A stretch of 64,000 nt of DNA from the NCBI GenBank assembly GCA_027486835.1, contig JAIXOJ010000036.1, positions 1 to 64,000 on the forward strand, in the 5' to 3' direction. How positions within the stretch are numbered: position 1 is the first letter of the stretch; each line of letters begins with the position of its first letter. Made by a program: the position numbers and the translations under genes. This document shows, one piece after another, positions 1 through 9,416 of the stretch. Under the pieces are notes generated by a model that saw only the letters and a list, made by a program, of their open reading frames with translations, searched no databases and had not been told where the DNA came from. The DNA comes from Chitinophagaceae bacterium (GTDB lineage: Bacteria; Bacteroidota; Bacteroidia; Chitinophagales; Chitinophagaceae).

Positions 1-57
1 AGTGTTCTTCATTAGCAGGCCACTCGTGCCTTTTTAATGAGCCAGTTTGCAACTGGC
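1..57. repeat. Left REP-like arm of RAYT element
   Basis: Positions 41-57 form a 7-bp palindrome GCCAGTT/AACTGGC with a 3-nt loop. Positions 1-30 match the reverse complement of 693-723 at about 24 of 30 positions counted by eye. Both parts recur in mirrored order on the right side of the transposase gene, so the gene is bracketed by an inverted pair of REP-like arms. The window begins inside or at the edge of this arm, so its outer limit is unknown. Confidence 0.7.
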
Positions 58-100
58 ATTCGTTTGGACAAAACAATTATATTAGCCAAAAATCACCATT

Positions 101-652
101 ATGTCAAGCAAGTACAAAACAGAGGAAAGCGAGATTCCACATTTTGTAACCTGCACGGTTGTAGGTTGGGTAGATGTGTTCAGCAGGGAATTGTACAAAG
201 AAATCGTAGTTAAAAGCTTGGCGTATTGCCAACAATCAAAAGGGCTGTGCTTGCGCGCTTATGTTATCATGACCAACCATTTGCACCTGATTGTTTCCAG
301 CAGTTCGCACCCAATAAGCGAAATAATGCGCGATTTTAAGAAATATACTTCCAAGCAAATTATAGCAGCGATAGAAAGCAATGAAAAAGAAAGCCGTAAA
401 GAATGGATGCTGAATTTGTTTCGCTTTGTAGGCAGCACGAATAGCGCAAACAAAGAATACCAATTTTGGCAACAAGGTTTTCATCCTGTTCAACTGGATA
501 ACGTAGAAAAACAGCAACAGCGGTTGCGTTATTTGCACGAAAACCCTGTGAGAGCAGGAATTGTTTGGCTGCCACATGAATATAAATACAGTAGTGCTTA
601 TCAATACTATCATGTTAAGGATGAGGGGATATTGCCGATTTTACACTTGTAG
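101..652 (+). CDS. REP-associated tyrosine transposase (IS200-like, Y1_Tnp)
   Basis: This 183-aa protein belongs to the Y1/HUH transposase family that acts as a single-strand DNA nuclease on short palindromes. The HUH metal motif is visible as NHLHLIV with H60 and H62, preceded by AYVIMTNH, and the family C-terminal pattern RYLHENPVRAGIV is present at about residues 142-154. Length is typical for RAYT proteins (about 150-200 aa). No accessory tnpB lies beside it. The gene sits between two mirrored palindromic arms (1-57 and 667-723), the arrangement expected for a domesticated REP/RAYT unit rather than a classic insertion sequence. The reading frame looks intact. I cannot assign the catalytic tyrosine with certainty; Y82 in FKKYTSK is one candidate. 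Function is inferred from family motifs and flanking palindromes. Confidence 0.85.
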   Translation: MSSKYKTEESEIPHFVTCTVVGWVDVFSRELYKEIVVKSLAYCQQSKGLCLRAYVIMTNHLHLIVSSSSHPISEIMRDFKKYTSKQIIAAIESNEKESRKEWMLNLFRFVGSTNSANKEYQFWQQGFHPVQLDNVEKQQQRLRYLHENPVRAGIVWLPHEYKYSSAYQYYHVKDEGILPILHL

Positions 653-666
653 TTCTGTACTTTATC

Positions 667-723
667 GCCAGTTACAAACTGGCTTATTTGTACGGCACAA
701 GTGACCAGCTAAAGCTGAACACT
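667..723. repeat. Right REP-like arm of RAYT element
   Basis: Positions 667-683 repeat the 7-bp stem GCCAGTT/AACTGGC seen at 41-57 but with a different loop (ACA instead of TGC), and 693-723 is an imperfect inverted copy of 1-30. Conservation of the stem with a changed loop suggests selection on the hairpin structure, the expected substrate of the adjacent transposase. Confidence 0.7.
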
Positions 724-900
724 TGCGCCAGTGGTCTATTCTTAAATGATAAGGAAGGGTAGCAATTTATACCTGCGGAAAACATTTATGTACGATTGAA
801 ATTATTGGGAAATTTCCCCCCACCAAACTAATATTCTTGCAAATGATTCTTGCCATTGTGTAATAAATGCGGCGTACATGCAAAGCATCTTTACACCCCC

Positions 901-2372
901 ATGAAAACAGAACAGGAATTAAATAAAGAAATACTCCAAACAACCTTAGATATTCAGGAAAACCATCCAGAGCTATTACCATTTGTGGATGAAATGACTC
1001 CCAGCACCCCGTCTGACGAAAACCCCGCAATAGAAAATAGCAACTTAGCGGCATTCAACGATTCTTTGCATTCGATGGTGGATCAATACACTAAACATGC
1101 TAAAAAACACATCATCATCATAGGGGCTGGTTTTGCTGGTTTAAAATTGGCGAGGGAATTAAACAACCATCCTAATTATACCATTACCCTCATAGATAAA
1201 AACAACTACCACCAGTTTCAACCCTTGTTTTATCAAGTAGCCATGGCGCAGTTGGATGCTAGCAATATTTCATTTCCGCTTAGAAGTATTTTCCAGAAAA
1301 GCAAAAATCTTAGTATCCGGGTGGCTACGGTAACCAATGTGAACACGGTCAACAATACAGTGGCCATTGGAGTCCTTAGCTTTAATTATGATTATCTGGT
1401 CATTGCAACTGGTGCGGTTACCAATTATTTTGGTAATGAAGCCATTGCCAGCCATTCTTTTTCGATGAAATCCACTTTTGATGCTTTGGAAATTCGCAAT
1501 AGTTTGCTTCAACATTTTGAAGATGCCATTACCCACCAACACGCAAGCACCAAAAGAAATTTATCTATCGTAATTGTGGGTGGCGGCCCCACGGGGGTAG
1601 AATTGAGTGGCACGCTAGCAGAAATGAAAACCGATTCCCTACCATTGGAATATCCCGAACTAAATTTTGCCCAAATGGACATTTTTCTGTTAGAAGGAAG
1701 TCCAAAATTGCTGGCTGCCATGCGCCCTGCTTCTTCCAGCACAGCCAAAACCTATTTAGAAGACCTAGGGTAACGGTTAAGCTAAACTGCATCGTAAAAA
1801 CCTATGATGGGGCTCAAGTTTTTCTTAACGACGGTACCACCATCGATACTTCGTTTGTCATTTGGGCAGCAGGCGTAAAAGGCAATATACCGGCAGGTGT
1901 AAACCCCGATTTCATCACCCATACCAACCAATTAAAAACGGATCGTTTCCACCGTGTTGCCACTACTAGCAATGTATTTGCCATAGGCGATGCGGCATCC
2001 ATCCAAAGCGAAGCCTACCCAAAAGGATACCCGCAATTAGCCAGTGTGGCCATTGATCAAGCCAATAATTTGGCCAATAATTTCAAAAGATTAGCCAAAA
2101 GCAAAGCCGCACTTCCTTATCAATATGTAAACAAAGGCAGTATGGCAACAGTGGGCAGGCATAAAGCTGTGGTTGATTTAGCGAAGCCAAACCTTACTTT
2201 TCACGGATTCTTTGCCTGGTTTATTTGGATGACTTTGCACTTGTTTTTATTAATCGGCTTCAAAAATCGCTTAATGGTGTTCATCAATTGGATGTATAAA
2301 TATTACACCCATCGCCAGTCCTTAGCACTTTTGTTTCCTGCTTTGGCGTCGAAGAAATCAGCAGTAGAATAA
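901..2372 (+). pseudogene. ndh: Type II NADH dehydrogenase (NDH-2), frameshifted
   Basis: NDH-2 is a membrane-associated FAD enzyme that passes electrons from NADH to quinone. The first part (901-1773) carries the FAD Rossmann motif IIIIGAGFAGLKLA after a roughly 60-residue N-terminal extension, the NYHQFQPLFYQVA motif, and the NAD-binding motif IVIVGGGPTGVELSG. It stops at TAA 1771-1773 after EDLG. From 1770 the next frame continues without break as VTVKLNCIV, then IWAAGVKGN, FAIGDAASI and the C-terminal amphipathic/membrane region up to 2372. One missing base in the run GGG at 1768-1770 (expected GGGG) explains the break. A TTG start at 850 is possible, but ATG 901 reads better. Either the gene is inactivated, or this is a homopolymer sequencing error; the rest of the frame shows no decay, which favours error or a very recent mutation. 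Confidence 0.88.
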
Positions 2373-2675
2373 TGGTTGCCATACGACACCTTTCCCACCT
2401 TTAGTGATGTTTATTTAAATTTCAAACTACGCTCAAGAATCTTAGTACGAACTGCTTCATTCGGCCTTTTTTGTACCAATTACCCCCTAAAAACACCTAA
2501 AGCAACTACACAGAAGGGGTATTTGTAGTAGTAAGACTACAAAGTATTTACACAATCAATGCCAATCTAAAATAGAGCGGTGTCTAATTTTACCGCCGTC
2601 ACTTAGTAGGTAGCCTACCGAGGGACAGCCGTAAAAAATAGACTTAATAACCCCATAAAAATATACATACCATAG
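2373..2675. other. Intergenic region without gene
   Basis: About 300 bp between the NADH dehydrogenase and the first response regulator. I see no coding frame. A short inverted GCGGT/ACCGC pair lies near 2576-2595, but I cannot assign it a role. Confidence 0.4.
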
Positions 2676-3302
2676 ATGAAAGTATTAATAGCCGACGACC
2701 ACCAAATGGTAAGAACCGCTCTGCGTTACCTACTGCTCGACTCATTTCCAAATGCAGAAGTGGAAGATGTGGACAATACCGTCAACCTCTTTAAAAAAGC
2801 TGTAAAAGAAAAATGGGACTTAATTATCTCAGACATTTCGTTTCCTGGTCAATCTGGTTTAGAGGTATTGAAACAATTGAAAGCACATGTACCCAGAATC
2901 CCTGTACTGATGCTTAGTATGTATCCAGCGGAAGAATATGCCATTCGTTGCATTACGGCGGGGGCTGCGGGCTACCTTACTAAAGACAGTATTTCTTCGG
3001 AGTTGGTAAGTGCCATCAATCAAATTATGAGTGGTAGAAAATATTTGAACCTTGAGGTTGCAGAAATTTTGGCTTCGTCCTACGAAAACAAAACCAAAAT
3101 GAATGCTCACGAAAACCTGTCTGACAGGGAATACCAAATTTTCAAGTTACTCATAGATGGTTGTTCTATGCAGGACATTGCAGATAAACTATTTATTAGC
3201 ATCAATACCGTTCGTTCCCATAAAGTGCATATTCAAAAGAAAATGAACTTGCAGGGCGATGCCGAAATGATTAAGTACGGCATTGAACATAAATTGGGGT
3301 AA
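2676..3302 (+). CDS. NarL/FixJ-type response regulator, copy 1
   Basis: A 208-aa two-domain response regulator. The receiver domain (about 1-120) has the acidic pocket D7/D8, phospho-acceptor D53 in IISDISFPG, S81 and K103 in YLTKDS, so phosphorylation residues are complete. The C-terminal LuxR-type helix-turn-helix (about 145-205) shows LSDREYQIFKLLIDG and the recognition helix region ISINTVRSHKVHIQKKM. No histidine kinase gene is adjacent, so it is an orphan regulator here. A second regulator of the same architecture follows 94 bp downstream on the same strand, probably an old duplication. Target genes are unknown. ATG start directly before the first beta strand (MKVLIADDH) is unambiguous. 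Confidence 0.93.
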   Translation: MKVLIADDHQMVRTALRYLLLDSFPNAEVEDVDNTVNLFKKAVKEKWDLIISDISFPGQSGLEVLKQLKAHVPRIPVLMLSMYPAEEYAIRCITAGAAGYLTKDSISSELVSAINQIMSGRKYLNLEVAEILASSYENKTKMNAHENLSDREYQIFKLLIDGCSMQDIADKLFISINTVRSHKVHIQKKMNLQGDAEMIKYGIEHKLG

Positions 3303-3396
3303 AAAAAAGGAAACGAATTGATTAACCCGATTACTCACTAAGGGGCTGTGTAAATTATAAAGCGTGGGCCTTCTGTTTAAAAATTAAAAATTAAAG

Positions 3397-4029
3397 ATGA
3401 AAATATTATTGGCCGATGATCATGCCATGATTAGACAAGGACTTGTTTTACTCCTTCGTCAATCGTATCCATCAGCAGAAATTGTAGAAAAAAGTAACGG
3501 CGATGAACTACTTGCCGAACTCCAAACGGAAACCAAGTATAATATTGTTATCACCGATTTATACATGCCTGGCACCCCGGTTATTGAAATTATCAAGCAA
3601 GTGCGGGACGCCGAAAACAAAGTACCCATCATTATCCTGAGTATGTCTTTGCCAGAAAGAAATGCGGTAAGGGTGATTAAAGCGGGTGCGAATGGCTACC
3701 TAACAAAAGATACGGTGCCAGAAGATTTAATTAAAGCCATGCAATTTGTAATGCAGGGCCGGAAATACATTACCCCAGACATTGCCTCCCTTCTTGCAGA
3801 CGCCTACTTAGACGATGTAGAAAAAAAGCCACACGAAACTTTGTCTGACAGAGAATTTGAAGTGTTTCAAATGCTATCGAACGGAAAAACCGTTACGCAA
3901 ATTGCGGAGATACTTCACGTAAGTATCAACACCATCAGCACCTACAAATCAAGAATCATGGATAAGATGAACTTCACCAGCTTCGCAGACATCATTAAGT
4001 ATGCGCATGCTAATGACATTGTTAGGTAA
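3397..4029 (+). CDS. NarL/FixJ-type response regulator, copy 2
   Basis: A 210-aa response regulator with the same layout as its upstream neighbour: receiver domain with D7/D8, phospho-acceptor D54 in VITDLYMPG, S82 and K104 in YLTKDT, then a LuxR-type HTH with LSDREFEVFQMLSNGKTVTQ and VSINTISTYKSRIMDKM. The two proteins are clearly related along their whole length but well diverged. No sensor kinase lies nearby. The gap between the two genes (3303-3396) contains no obvious terminator, so co-transcription is possible. A long perfect hairpin at 4141-4184 lies downstream and probably ends transcription from this side. Confidence 0.93.
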   Translation: MKILLADDHAMIRQGLVLLLRQSYPSAEIVEKSNGDELLAELQTETKYNIVITDLYMPGTPVIEIIKQVRDAENKVPIIILSMSLPERNAVRVIKAGANGYLTKDTVPEDLIKAMQFVMQGRKYITPDIASLLADAYLDDVEKKPHETLSDREFEVFQMLSNGKTVTQIAEILHVSINTISTYKSRIMDKMNFTSFADIIKYAHANDIVR

Positions 4030-4140
4030 ACTTATTTATTAGAAGCTATTGATTAGTTAGCTTTAATAATGAATCTATTTTCGGATTCAGTTAATCAGAA
4101 ATGATTTGAAAGAATAATTGTAAACCAAGTGCCATAACCC

Positions 4141-4188
4141 AAAAAGGGGTTGAACAAAATCTACATTTTGTTCAACCCCTTTTTATTG
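4141..4188. terminator. Strong bidirectional terminator hairpin
   Basis: A perfect 20-bp stem (AAAAAGGGGTTGAACAAAAT and its complement) closes on a 4-nt loop CTAC. The outer A and T runs make it a Rho-independent terminator readable in both directions. It sits between the convergent response regulator (ends 4029) and P-type ATPase gene (ends 4320). Confidence 0.85.
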
Positions 4189-4189
4189 T

Positions 4190-4279
4190 GTGCATAAAAG
4201 TTTTTCGTTTTGGCCCTCGCCTTTCGGAGAGGGGTTGGAGTGAGGTATTAACTAATAACTGCGAAAAACTTTTATGCAC
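4190..4279. repeat. ~90-bp interspersed palindromic element, copy A
   Basis: Best-preserved copy of a family found at least five times in this window. Its ends are a perfect 18-bp terminal inverted repeat, GTGCATAAAAGTTTTTCG at 4190-4207 and its reverse complement at 4262-4279. The core contains CCCTCGCCTTTCGGAGAGG followed by a GGTTGGAGTGAGGT-like stretch and AACTAATAACTG. It has no coding capacity. It resembles a MITE or an RNA hairpin element. Confidence 0.75.
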
Positions 4280-4319
4280 CTTTTTATTTTGGAAATCAGG
4301 AGGGTAATCCATCGAATAA

Positions 4320-6839
4320 TCAAACACTAACAGCCATTGAACGTCGCTTCACCAGTTTTACCAATTCAAACCAAATAACAGCAACCAAACCTACTACTAT
4401 GCAAATGGTAAGCTGCAACAGATTGGGGTGCTCAAATTTGAAAAAAGTAGTTACTGGCTTAAGGAATAAAATCGCAGCAACGAGGGCTGTAGTGATGGAA
4501 ATTATATAGACCACCAAATTGTTTTTGTACCCTAGAGTAGTAATGATGGAGTAGAAAAAAGAACGGTTAATTAAAGTGAGAAAAATGTTGGCAGCAATTA
4601 ATGTAGTAAAAGTCATGGTGCGGGTGAGAGCTTCGTCATAGCCTTTGTATAATGAATATTGGTAAATGAACAAAGTGCCAACGGTAATCACCAAACCTTG
4701 AACAATACTTGCAGATAATTCTCGCCAATTAAAAAAAGTATTTGTTAATGGTTTGGGCGGTAGCAGCATGGTATTCTTTTCAATCGGTTCATTTTCGTAC
4801 ATAATAGAACAGGTTGGCCCCATGATGATTTCTAAGAAAATAATGTGTACAGGAGAGAAAATATTCGGATAACGCCAACCTAATGCCAAAGGAATAAACA
4901 CGGTAAGTATAATGGGAATGTGTATGGATATGATATACTGGATGGCTTTTTTCAAGTTAGCATAAATTTTACGACCCATTTCCACAGCCGTAACCATTTT
5001 AGATAAATCATCTTCCAACAGAATTAAGGAAGCAGCTTGCTTGGCTATTTCCGTTCCTTTTTTCCCCATAGCAATGCCAATATGTGCCGCTTTTAATGCA
5101 GGGCCATCGTTTACACCGTCGCCTGTCATGGCCACAATTTGGTTGCTTTGCTTTAAAGCATTGATAATTTTCAACTTCGCTTCTGGAAACATGCGGGTAA
5201 ATAGGGTAGTAGCCAACACTTTCTCTGCTAGCTGATCATTAGGAAGGTTCATCAACGCATCACCAGTAATACTGTTTTCATAACCCCTGCATCCTATTTG
5301 TTTGGCAATGGCAGTGGTAGTGGTTACATTATCCCCCGTAATGATTTTTACAGCAATACCCGCTGCATAAAAATCTTCCAAAACTTTTTGGATATTCTTT
5401 TTGGGAGGATCGTAAAACCCCACCAAACCCACAAACTTGAAATGAAAATCTTGTTGCTTTTCGGGAAATGTGGCATCGGTATTTTCGGCAAGCCCCACAC
5501 CCAAAACTCTAAATCCATCATTTGCCATAGTGGCCATTGCTTCGTTAATTTGCTGCTTCTCCGCATCTGTAACCTGCGAAACAGCCATTAACGCCTCAGG
5601 GGCACCTTTGGCCGCAATGATTCTTTTACCTGAACCATCTTCAAATATGTGCGTCATCATCGGCGGTTGTCCGCTCAATGGATATTCATGGATTAACTTG
5701 AAATTAGGGCGTTCATCATTCGGAAAAAGGTTAGGGTAGCTGTCGTGCAAAGCCACATCCATAGGGTCAAAAGGAATCGGTTCACTTGCCCACATGGCTG
5801 TAGCCACCAATGCTTTTTCCCCTTCGGGCAGGGATTCTAATGTTGGTGAAATATGATTCGTAGCTAGCAAAAACAAAGTGGCCAAGCTCATCCTGTTTTC
5901 TGTTAGTGTTCCTGTTTTGTCGGTACAGATTACTGTAGCACTGCCCAATGTTTCCACCGTTTTCATCTGCTTTACCACGATGCCCATTTTCATCAATCGC
6001 CACGCACCCAACGCCATGAAAGTGGTGAAGGCCACTGGAATTTCTTCTGGCAAAATGCTCATAGCAAGTGTGAGCGACTGCAACAAACTGTTGAGCAGTA
6101 GCTTGGTATGCAGGTAATTAATAACCCAAACTATCACAAAAAACAATGCGCCCGCAATGGCCATCTTCTTCACAAAATTGCCAATCTGAATTTCTAATGG
6201 TGTTTTTTCATCTTCAATCTGTTCTATGCTTTTGCCTATTTTCCCCAATTTGGTTTCATTACCCACAGCCGTAACAGTTGCCACAGCACGGCCACTAGCC
6301 ACACTGGTACCGCTATAAATTTGGTTCTCTTGGTTTTCTGCTTTATAAGCGGCTTTAAACACCGCGAAAGATTCTCCCGTTAAGATGGATTCATTTACAG
6401 AAAAATCATTCGACTGAACAATCACACCATCTGCAGCAACACTTCCTCCCTCTTCCACCACCATGCTATCCCCCACCACCATTTCTTCATTTTTAATGGC
6501 CACCTCCTCGCCATTGCGAATCACTTTGGAGGTGGGTTTCGATAAATCCTTTAGTTTCTCTAGTGCATCATTGCTCCTAGCGTATTGGTATAAGGATATG
6601 GAAGTTTGAAAAACAATGGCCAATGCAAGGAAAATAGCATCGCCAATTTTACCACTAACAAAATAAATAGCGCAGGCGGTGAACAATAAAATCAGCATGG
6701 GGTCTGTAGCCATACGTTTTAGCGCAGCCACAAACTCATTTGTTTTTTGGGAAGCCAATTGATTAAGACCAAATTTTTCTCGGGCAACCAACACCTGCTC
6801 ATCGGTTAAGCCATCTGTTTTGAATTGAGTTGGAGGCAT
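4320..6839 (-). CDS. P2-type cation-transporting ATPase
   Basis: An 839-aa P-type ATPase, probably a calcium or other cation exporter of the inner membrane. Visible motifs in order are TGES (about 154-157, actuator domain), PEEIPV (about 264-269, M4 ion-site loop), the phosphorylation motif DKTGTLT with D307, KGAPE in the nucleotide domain, and MTGDGVNDGPALKAAHIG in the hinge. About ten membrane segments are apparent, with the usual C-terminal group of six. The M4 motif PEEIPV instead of PEGLPA and the M6 region GPTCSIMYENEP differ from classical SERCA pumps, so ion specificity is uncertain. ATG at 6839 is preferred over TTG two codons upstream. It is monocistronic and convergent with the response regulators. 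No truncation is seen. Confidence 0.92.
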   Translation of the reverse strand: MPPTQFKTDGLTDEQVLVAREKFGLNQLASQKTNEFVAALKRMATDPMLILLFTACAIYFVSGKIGDAIFLALAIVFQTSISLYQYARSNDALEKLKDLSKPTSKVIRNGEEVAIKNEEMVVGDSMVVEEGGSVAADGVIVQSNDFSVNESILTGESFAVFKAAYKAENQENQIYSGTSVASGRAVATVTAVGNETKLGKIGKSIEQIEDEKTPLEIQIGNFVKKMAIAGALFFVIVWVINYLHTKLLLNSLLQSLTLAMSILPEEIPVAFTTFMALGAWRLMKMGIVVKQMKTVETLGSATVICTDKTGTLTENRMSLATLFLLATNHISPTLESLPEGEKALVATAMWASEPIPFDPMDVALHDSYPNLFPNDERPNFKLIHEYPLSGQPPMMTHIFEDGSGKRIIAAKGAPEALMAVSQVTDAEKQQINEAMATMANDGFRVLGVGLAENTDATFPEKQQDFHFKFVGLVGFYDPPKKNIQKVLEDFYAAGIAVKIITGDNVTTTTAIAKQIGCRGYENSITGDALMNLPNDQLAEKVLATTLFTRMFPEAKLKIINALKQSNQIVAMTGDGVNDGPALKAAHIGIAMGKKGTEIAKQAASLILLEDDLSKMVTAVEMGRKIYANLKKAIQYIISIHIPIILTVFIPLALGWRYPNIFSPVHIIFLEIIMGPTCSIMYENEPIEKNTMLLPPKPLTNTFFNWRELSASIVQGLVITVGTLFIYQYSLYKGYDEALTRTMTFTTLIAANIFLTLINRSFFYSIITTLGYKNNLVVYIISITTALVAAILFLKPVTTFFKFEHPNLLQLTICIVVGLVAVIWFELVKLVKRRSMAVSV

Positions 6840-7038
6840 GGTCAAATATACCCATCAACCTATCAAGGTTTGCCCAACCGTTGTAGCGGCAATGAGAGAT
6901 GTAGCAATGATGTAAGCCTCAACTTTAAAATTGCAAATATTGGAGAAATGTGTCCATTTCTCCAATCGAACTTCGCTAATAAGGGCTATAGCTATTTGCA
7001 GATAAAAGAAATTAAATGCTGTATGAATGTTCGGATGT

Positions 7039-7860
7039 TTAACTGTCTTTACTTATATTATGCTCTTTTTCCATTGCGGCTATTTCATTCCAAAGCAAGG
7101 TTTGAAGTGCTTCTTTAGGTATCAATAATTGATATTCAGCTACGCCAATCGGTTTGTTTACATCTTGCAGCGCTATTTCTACATCAAGGTGATCTTTATC
7201 TGCACAAAGAATAATTTCTATAGAGGGGTTGTCATTTTCGTCTTTTTCCAAGCGGTCTAAAAGGGAGAGATAAAGGTTCATTTTGTCCACATACTCAGCT
7301 TTGAAACTTCCAATTTTCAATTCTATGGCCACCAAACAATGCAACCTACGTTGGAAGAAAAGCATTTCCACAAAATATTCTTTCTGATTATACTCCAGCC
7401 TGTACTGATTGCCAATAAATGTAAACTCTTTTCCCATCCCTTAGCTAGTGTTTCATTGTCGTAGAAGCATACAGCTTCCATAGAAACCACTTTGTCAAGC
7501 AGTAATAAATTATGCCCCCAAGGTAAAACTGCTACAAACTGTAGCAGTTTTGTATCTGCCAGATGGTATCGTTCAAAAAAGCGTTTCATGTTCCACAAAT
7601 TGCGCGGTGACAACCCCATATCGGGGAACTCTAATTTCAAATCAACCGACAATTGGTTAACCACACCGCTACCATAGCCTTCTGCAAAATGCTTTTCAAA
7701 AAGAAGTTGGCCAGATTACAATAAACCGTATTTGTGAATGAGCTTATTTGCTTTGCAAAATTGTTGCGGGCTTTAATAATTTCTTCAACAGCTTTTTGCA
7801 GGTATTTAGCCTTAAAACACTGGTTCTGATTTAAGCCGTACTGTTCGGATAAAAAGTGAA
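7039..7860 (-). pseudogene. DUF1016/YhcG-type PDDEXK nuclease, decayed
   Basis: Two overlapping minus-strand frames together carry pieces of a DUF1016 (YhcG) protein. The upstream piece (about 7440-7690) has VNQLSVDLKLEFPDMGLS and RNLWNMKRFFERY, preceded by FEKHFAEGYGSG in the same frame. The downstream piece (7039-7437) has the nuclease domain: IGNQYRLEYNQKEYFVEMLF, VAIELKIGSFK with the ExK pair, and DVNKPIGVAEYQLL. The pieces are in different frames, and about 70 residues that normally separate them are missing, so the gene has an internal deletion plus frameshift. Upstream (7690-7860), fragments such as EEIIKARNN appear in yet another frame with stops. DUF1016 proteins are often linked to restriction and mobile DNA; this copy is almost certainly dead. 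The 5' boundary is approximate. Confidence 0.8.
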
Positions 7861-7932
7861 TTTATCTGCAAGTTGAGTAATTATTCAACACTCATCACTG
7901 TACACTCACATCTATTCAGTTATTTTCGCCAC

Positions 7933-8787
7933 ATGAATAGACAGCAATTAGTGGAAACAATTCGGGATAAAAAATCCTTTTTGTGTGTAGGGCTAGATAC
8001 AGACATAACCAAACTTCCAGCCCAACTTCGTAGTAAGAAAAATGGAGTATTTCTGTTTAACAAAGCCATCATTGATGCTACCAAATCTTTGTGTGTATCC
8101 TATAAACTAAATACTGCTTTTTATGAATCACAAGGCATTAAAGGTTGGGAGGCGCTTGCTGAAACGCTTGATTATATACCTAAAACCCATTTTACCATAG
8201 CCGATGCAAAACGTGGTGATATTGGCAACACTTCTGCACAATATGCAAAGACTTTTTTCGAAACCTATCCTTTTGATGCCGTAACAGTAGCGCCCTATAT
8301 GGGGGAAGACAGCATAAAACCCTTTTTGGAATATGATAATAAATGGACGATTGTGCTAGGACTCACCTCCAATGCCGGAGCACAAGATTTTCAGCAGGTC
8401 TTGGTTGCACAAAGCAACAATGCCCATTTTTTAGTGCCGAGTATTGTTCAACCAGAAAAGGAAAAACAATTGTATAAAAGAGTGATTGAAAGGACGGCAA
8501 GTTGGGGGTCGCCGAATAACTTAATGTTTGTTGTAGGTGCCACCAAGGCAAGTGAATTAGAAGAAATCCGTTCCATTATCCCCCAGCATTTTTTGTTGGT
8601 ACCTGGTGTAGGTACGCAAGGGGGAAGTATGGATCAGGTATGCAAAAGTGGTATGATAGAAGATATTGGGCTGCTTGTGAATGTAAGCCGTGCCATTATT
8701 TATGCCAACGAAGGGGATGATTATGCTGCCGCTGCGGCACTTGCTGCGCAGCAATACCAAACTTCCATGGCGGCGTATCTACCTTAA
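7933..8787 (+). CDS. pyrF: Orotidine 5'-phosphate decarboxylase
   Basis: The last enzyme of de novo UMP synthesis, cytosolic, converting OMP to UMP with loss of CO2. The 284-aa protein is the longer bacterial type (family 2). The catalytic segment FTIADAKRGDIGNTS (K93 with flanking aspartates) is intact, as are CVGLDTD near the N-terminus and the phosphate-binding PGVGTQGG near the C-terminus. ATG 7933 is chosen because the sequence from MNRQQLVETI aligns with the family start; an in-frame ATG at 7873 would add 20 unsupported residues. The gene stands alone, with a clear terminator just downstream (8790-8857). Upstream lies the decayed DUF1016 gene on the opposite strand. Confidence 0.95.
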   Translation: MNRQQLVETIRDKKSFLCVGLDTDITKLPAQLRSKKNGVFLFNKAIIDATKSLCVSYKLNTAFYESQGIKGWEALAETLDYIPKTHFTIADAKRGDIGNTSAQYAKTFFETYPFDAVTVAPYMGEDSIKPFLEYDNKWTIVLGLTSNAGAQDFQQVLVAQSNNAHFLVPSIVQPEKEKQLYKRVIERTASWGSPNNLMFVVGATKASELEEIRSIIPQHFLLVPGVGTQGGSMDQVCKSGMIEDIGLLVNVSRAIIYANEGDDYAAAAALAAQQYQTSMAAYLP

Positions 8788-8789
8788 AT

Positions 8790-8857
8790 AAAAAAACGGC
8801 TTCTGTAAATAATCGAAACCTTTTGGAGATACCGATGCATACAGAATCCGTTTTTTT
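8790..8857 (+). terminator. pyrF terminator
   Basis: AAAAAACGGCTTCTGTA pairs with TACAGAATCCGTTTTTT about 35 nt later with one mismatch, ending in a T run. It starts a few bases after the pyrF stop. The A/T flanks allow bidirectional use. Confidence 0.75.
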
Positions 8858-8859
8858 AT

Positions 8860-9072
8860 TTTAAAACTATACTTAAACGAGGATGAAATCTTTCATCAAC
8901 TTACCAAATACCTTAAGCCACCAGCAAGCTATAATGCGAAAGATTCCAACCGGATTTTTCCCCAATTATGGTTTAGGCTCAAAGCAGCACTGGGAATCTT
9001 ACTAAAACCTACTCTTTGCTATCAAAAAGTAGAGAAATTACTGTAAAGACTCCATTTTACATTTCTGGTAGT
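8860..9072. other. Non-coding stretch before tandem array
   Basis: No convincing gene or known site is seen between the pyrF terminator and the 21-bp tandem array. Confidence 0.4.
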
Positions 9073-9261
9073 CTTCCAAAGGTCTTCCGCCAGCTTCCAA
9101 AGGTCTTCCGCCAGCTTCCAAAGGTCTTCCGCCTACTTCTAAAGGTCTTCCGCCAGCTTCCAAAGGTCTTCCGCCCACTTCCAAAGGTCTTCCGCCTACT
9201 TCCAAAAGGCTTCCGCCTACTTCCAAAAGGCTTCCGCCAGCTTCCAAGGGGCTTTATCCTA
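9073..9261. repeat. 21-bp tandem repeat array (about 9 copies)
   Basis: Nine head-to-tail copies of a 21-bp unit beginning CTTCCAAAGGTCTTCCGCC, each followed by a variable dinucleotide (AG, TA or CA). The first eight differ by only a few bases and the ninth is degenerate; a partial tenth follows. Because 21 is a multiple of three, long open frames exist on both strands (7-residue periodic peptide), but I see no start or codon bias that would make them genes. The array lies between the convergent 3' ends of pyrF and uxaC. Confidence 0.9.
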
Positions 9262-9416
9262 CTTCCAGAGGTTGCACATGCGCTCTTTTATTTCTCCCTC
9301 CCGCTTGTGCTAAATATTTATTGAGCGGAAATTGCTGTGAATAACCAGAAAAATCCGCTCAAAACGCCAATTGCATCTTTTCATTCTCTTTGAGGTATAC
9401 ATAAACTGCGATTAAA

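Noticed and set aside
4190-4279. Copy A of the interspersed repeat as an ordinary terminator
   Set aside because: A better terminator lies directly beside it (4141-4184), and the same 90-bp unit recurs at places with no gene end, so it is a dispersed repeat.
9016-9324. Open frames on both strands through the 21-bp array (7-residue periodic peptides)
   Set aside because: The frame stays open only because 21 is divisible by three and the unit lacks stops; both strands are open equally, and there is no family similarity or start signal.
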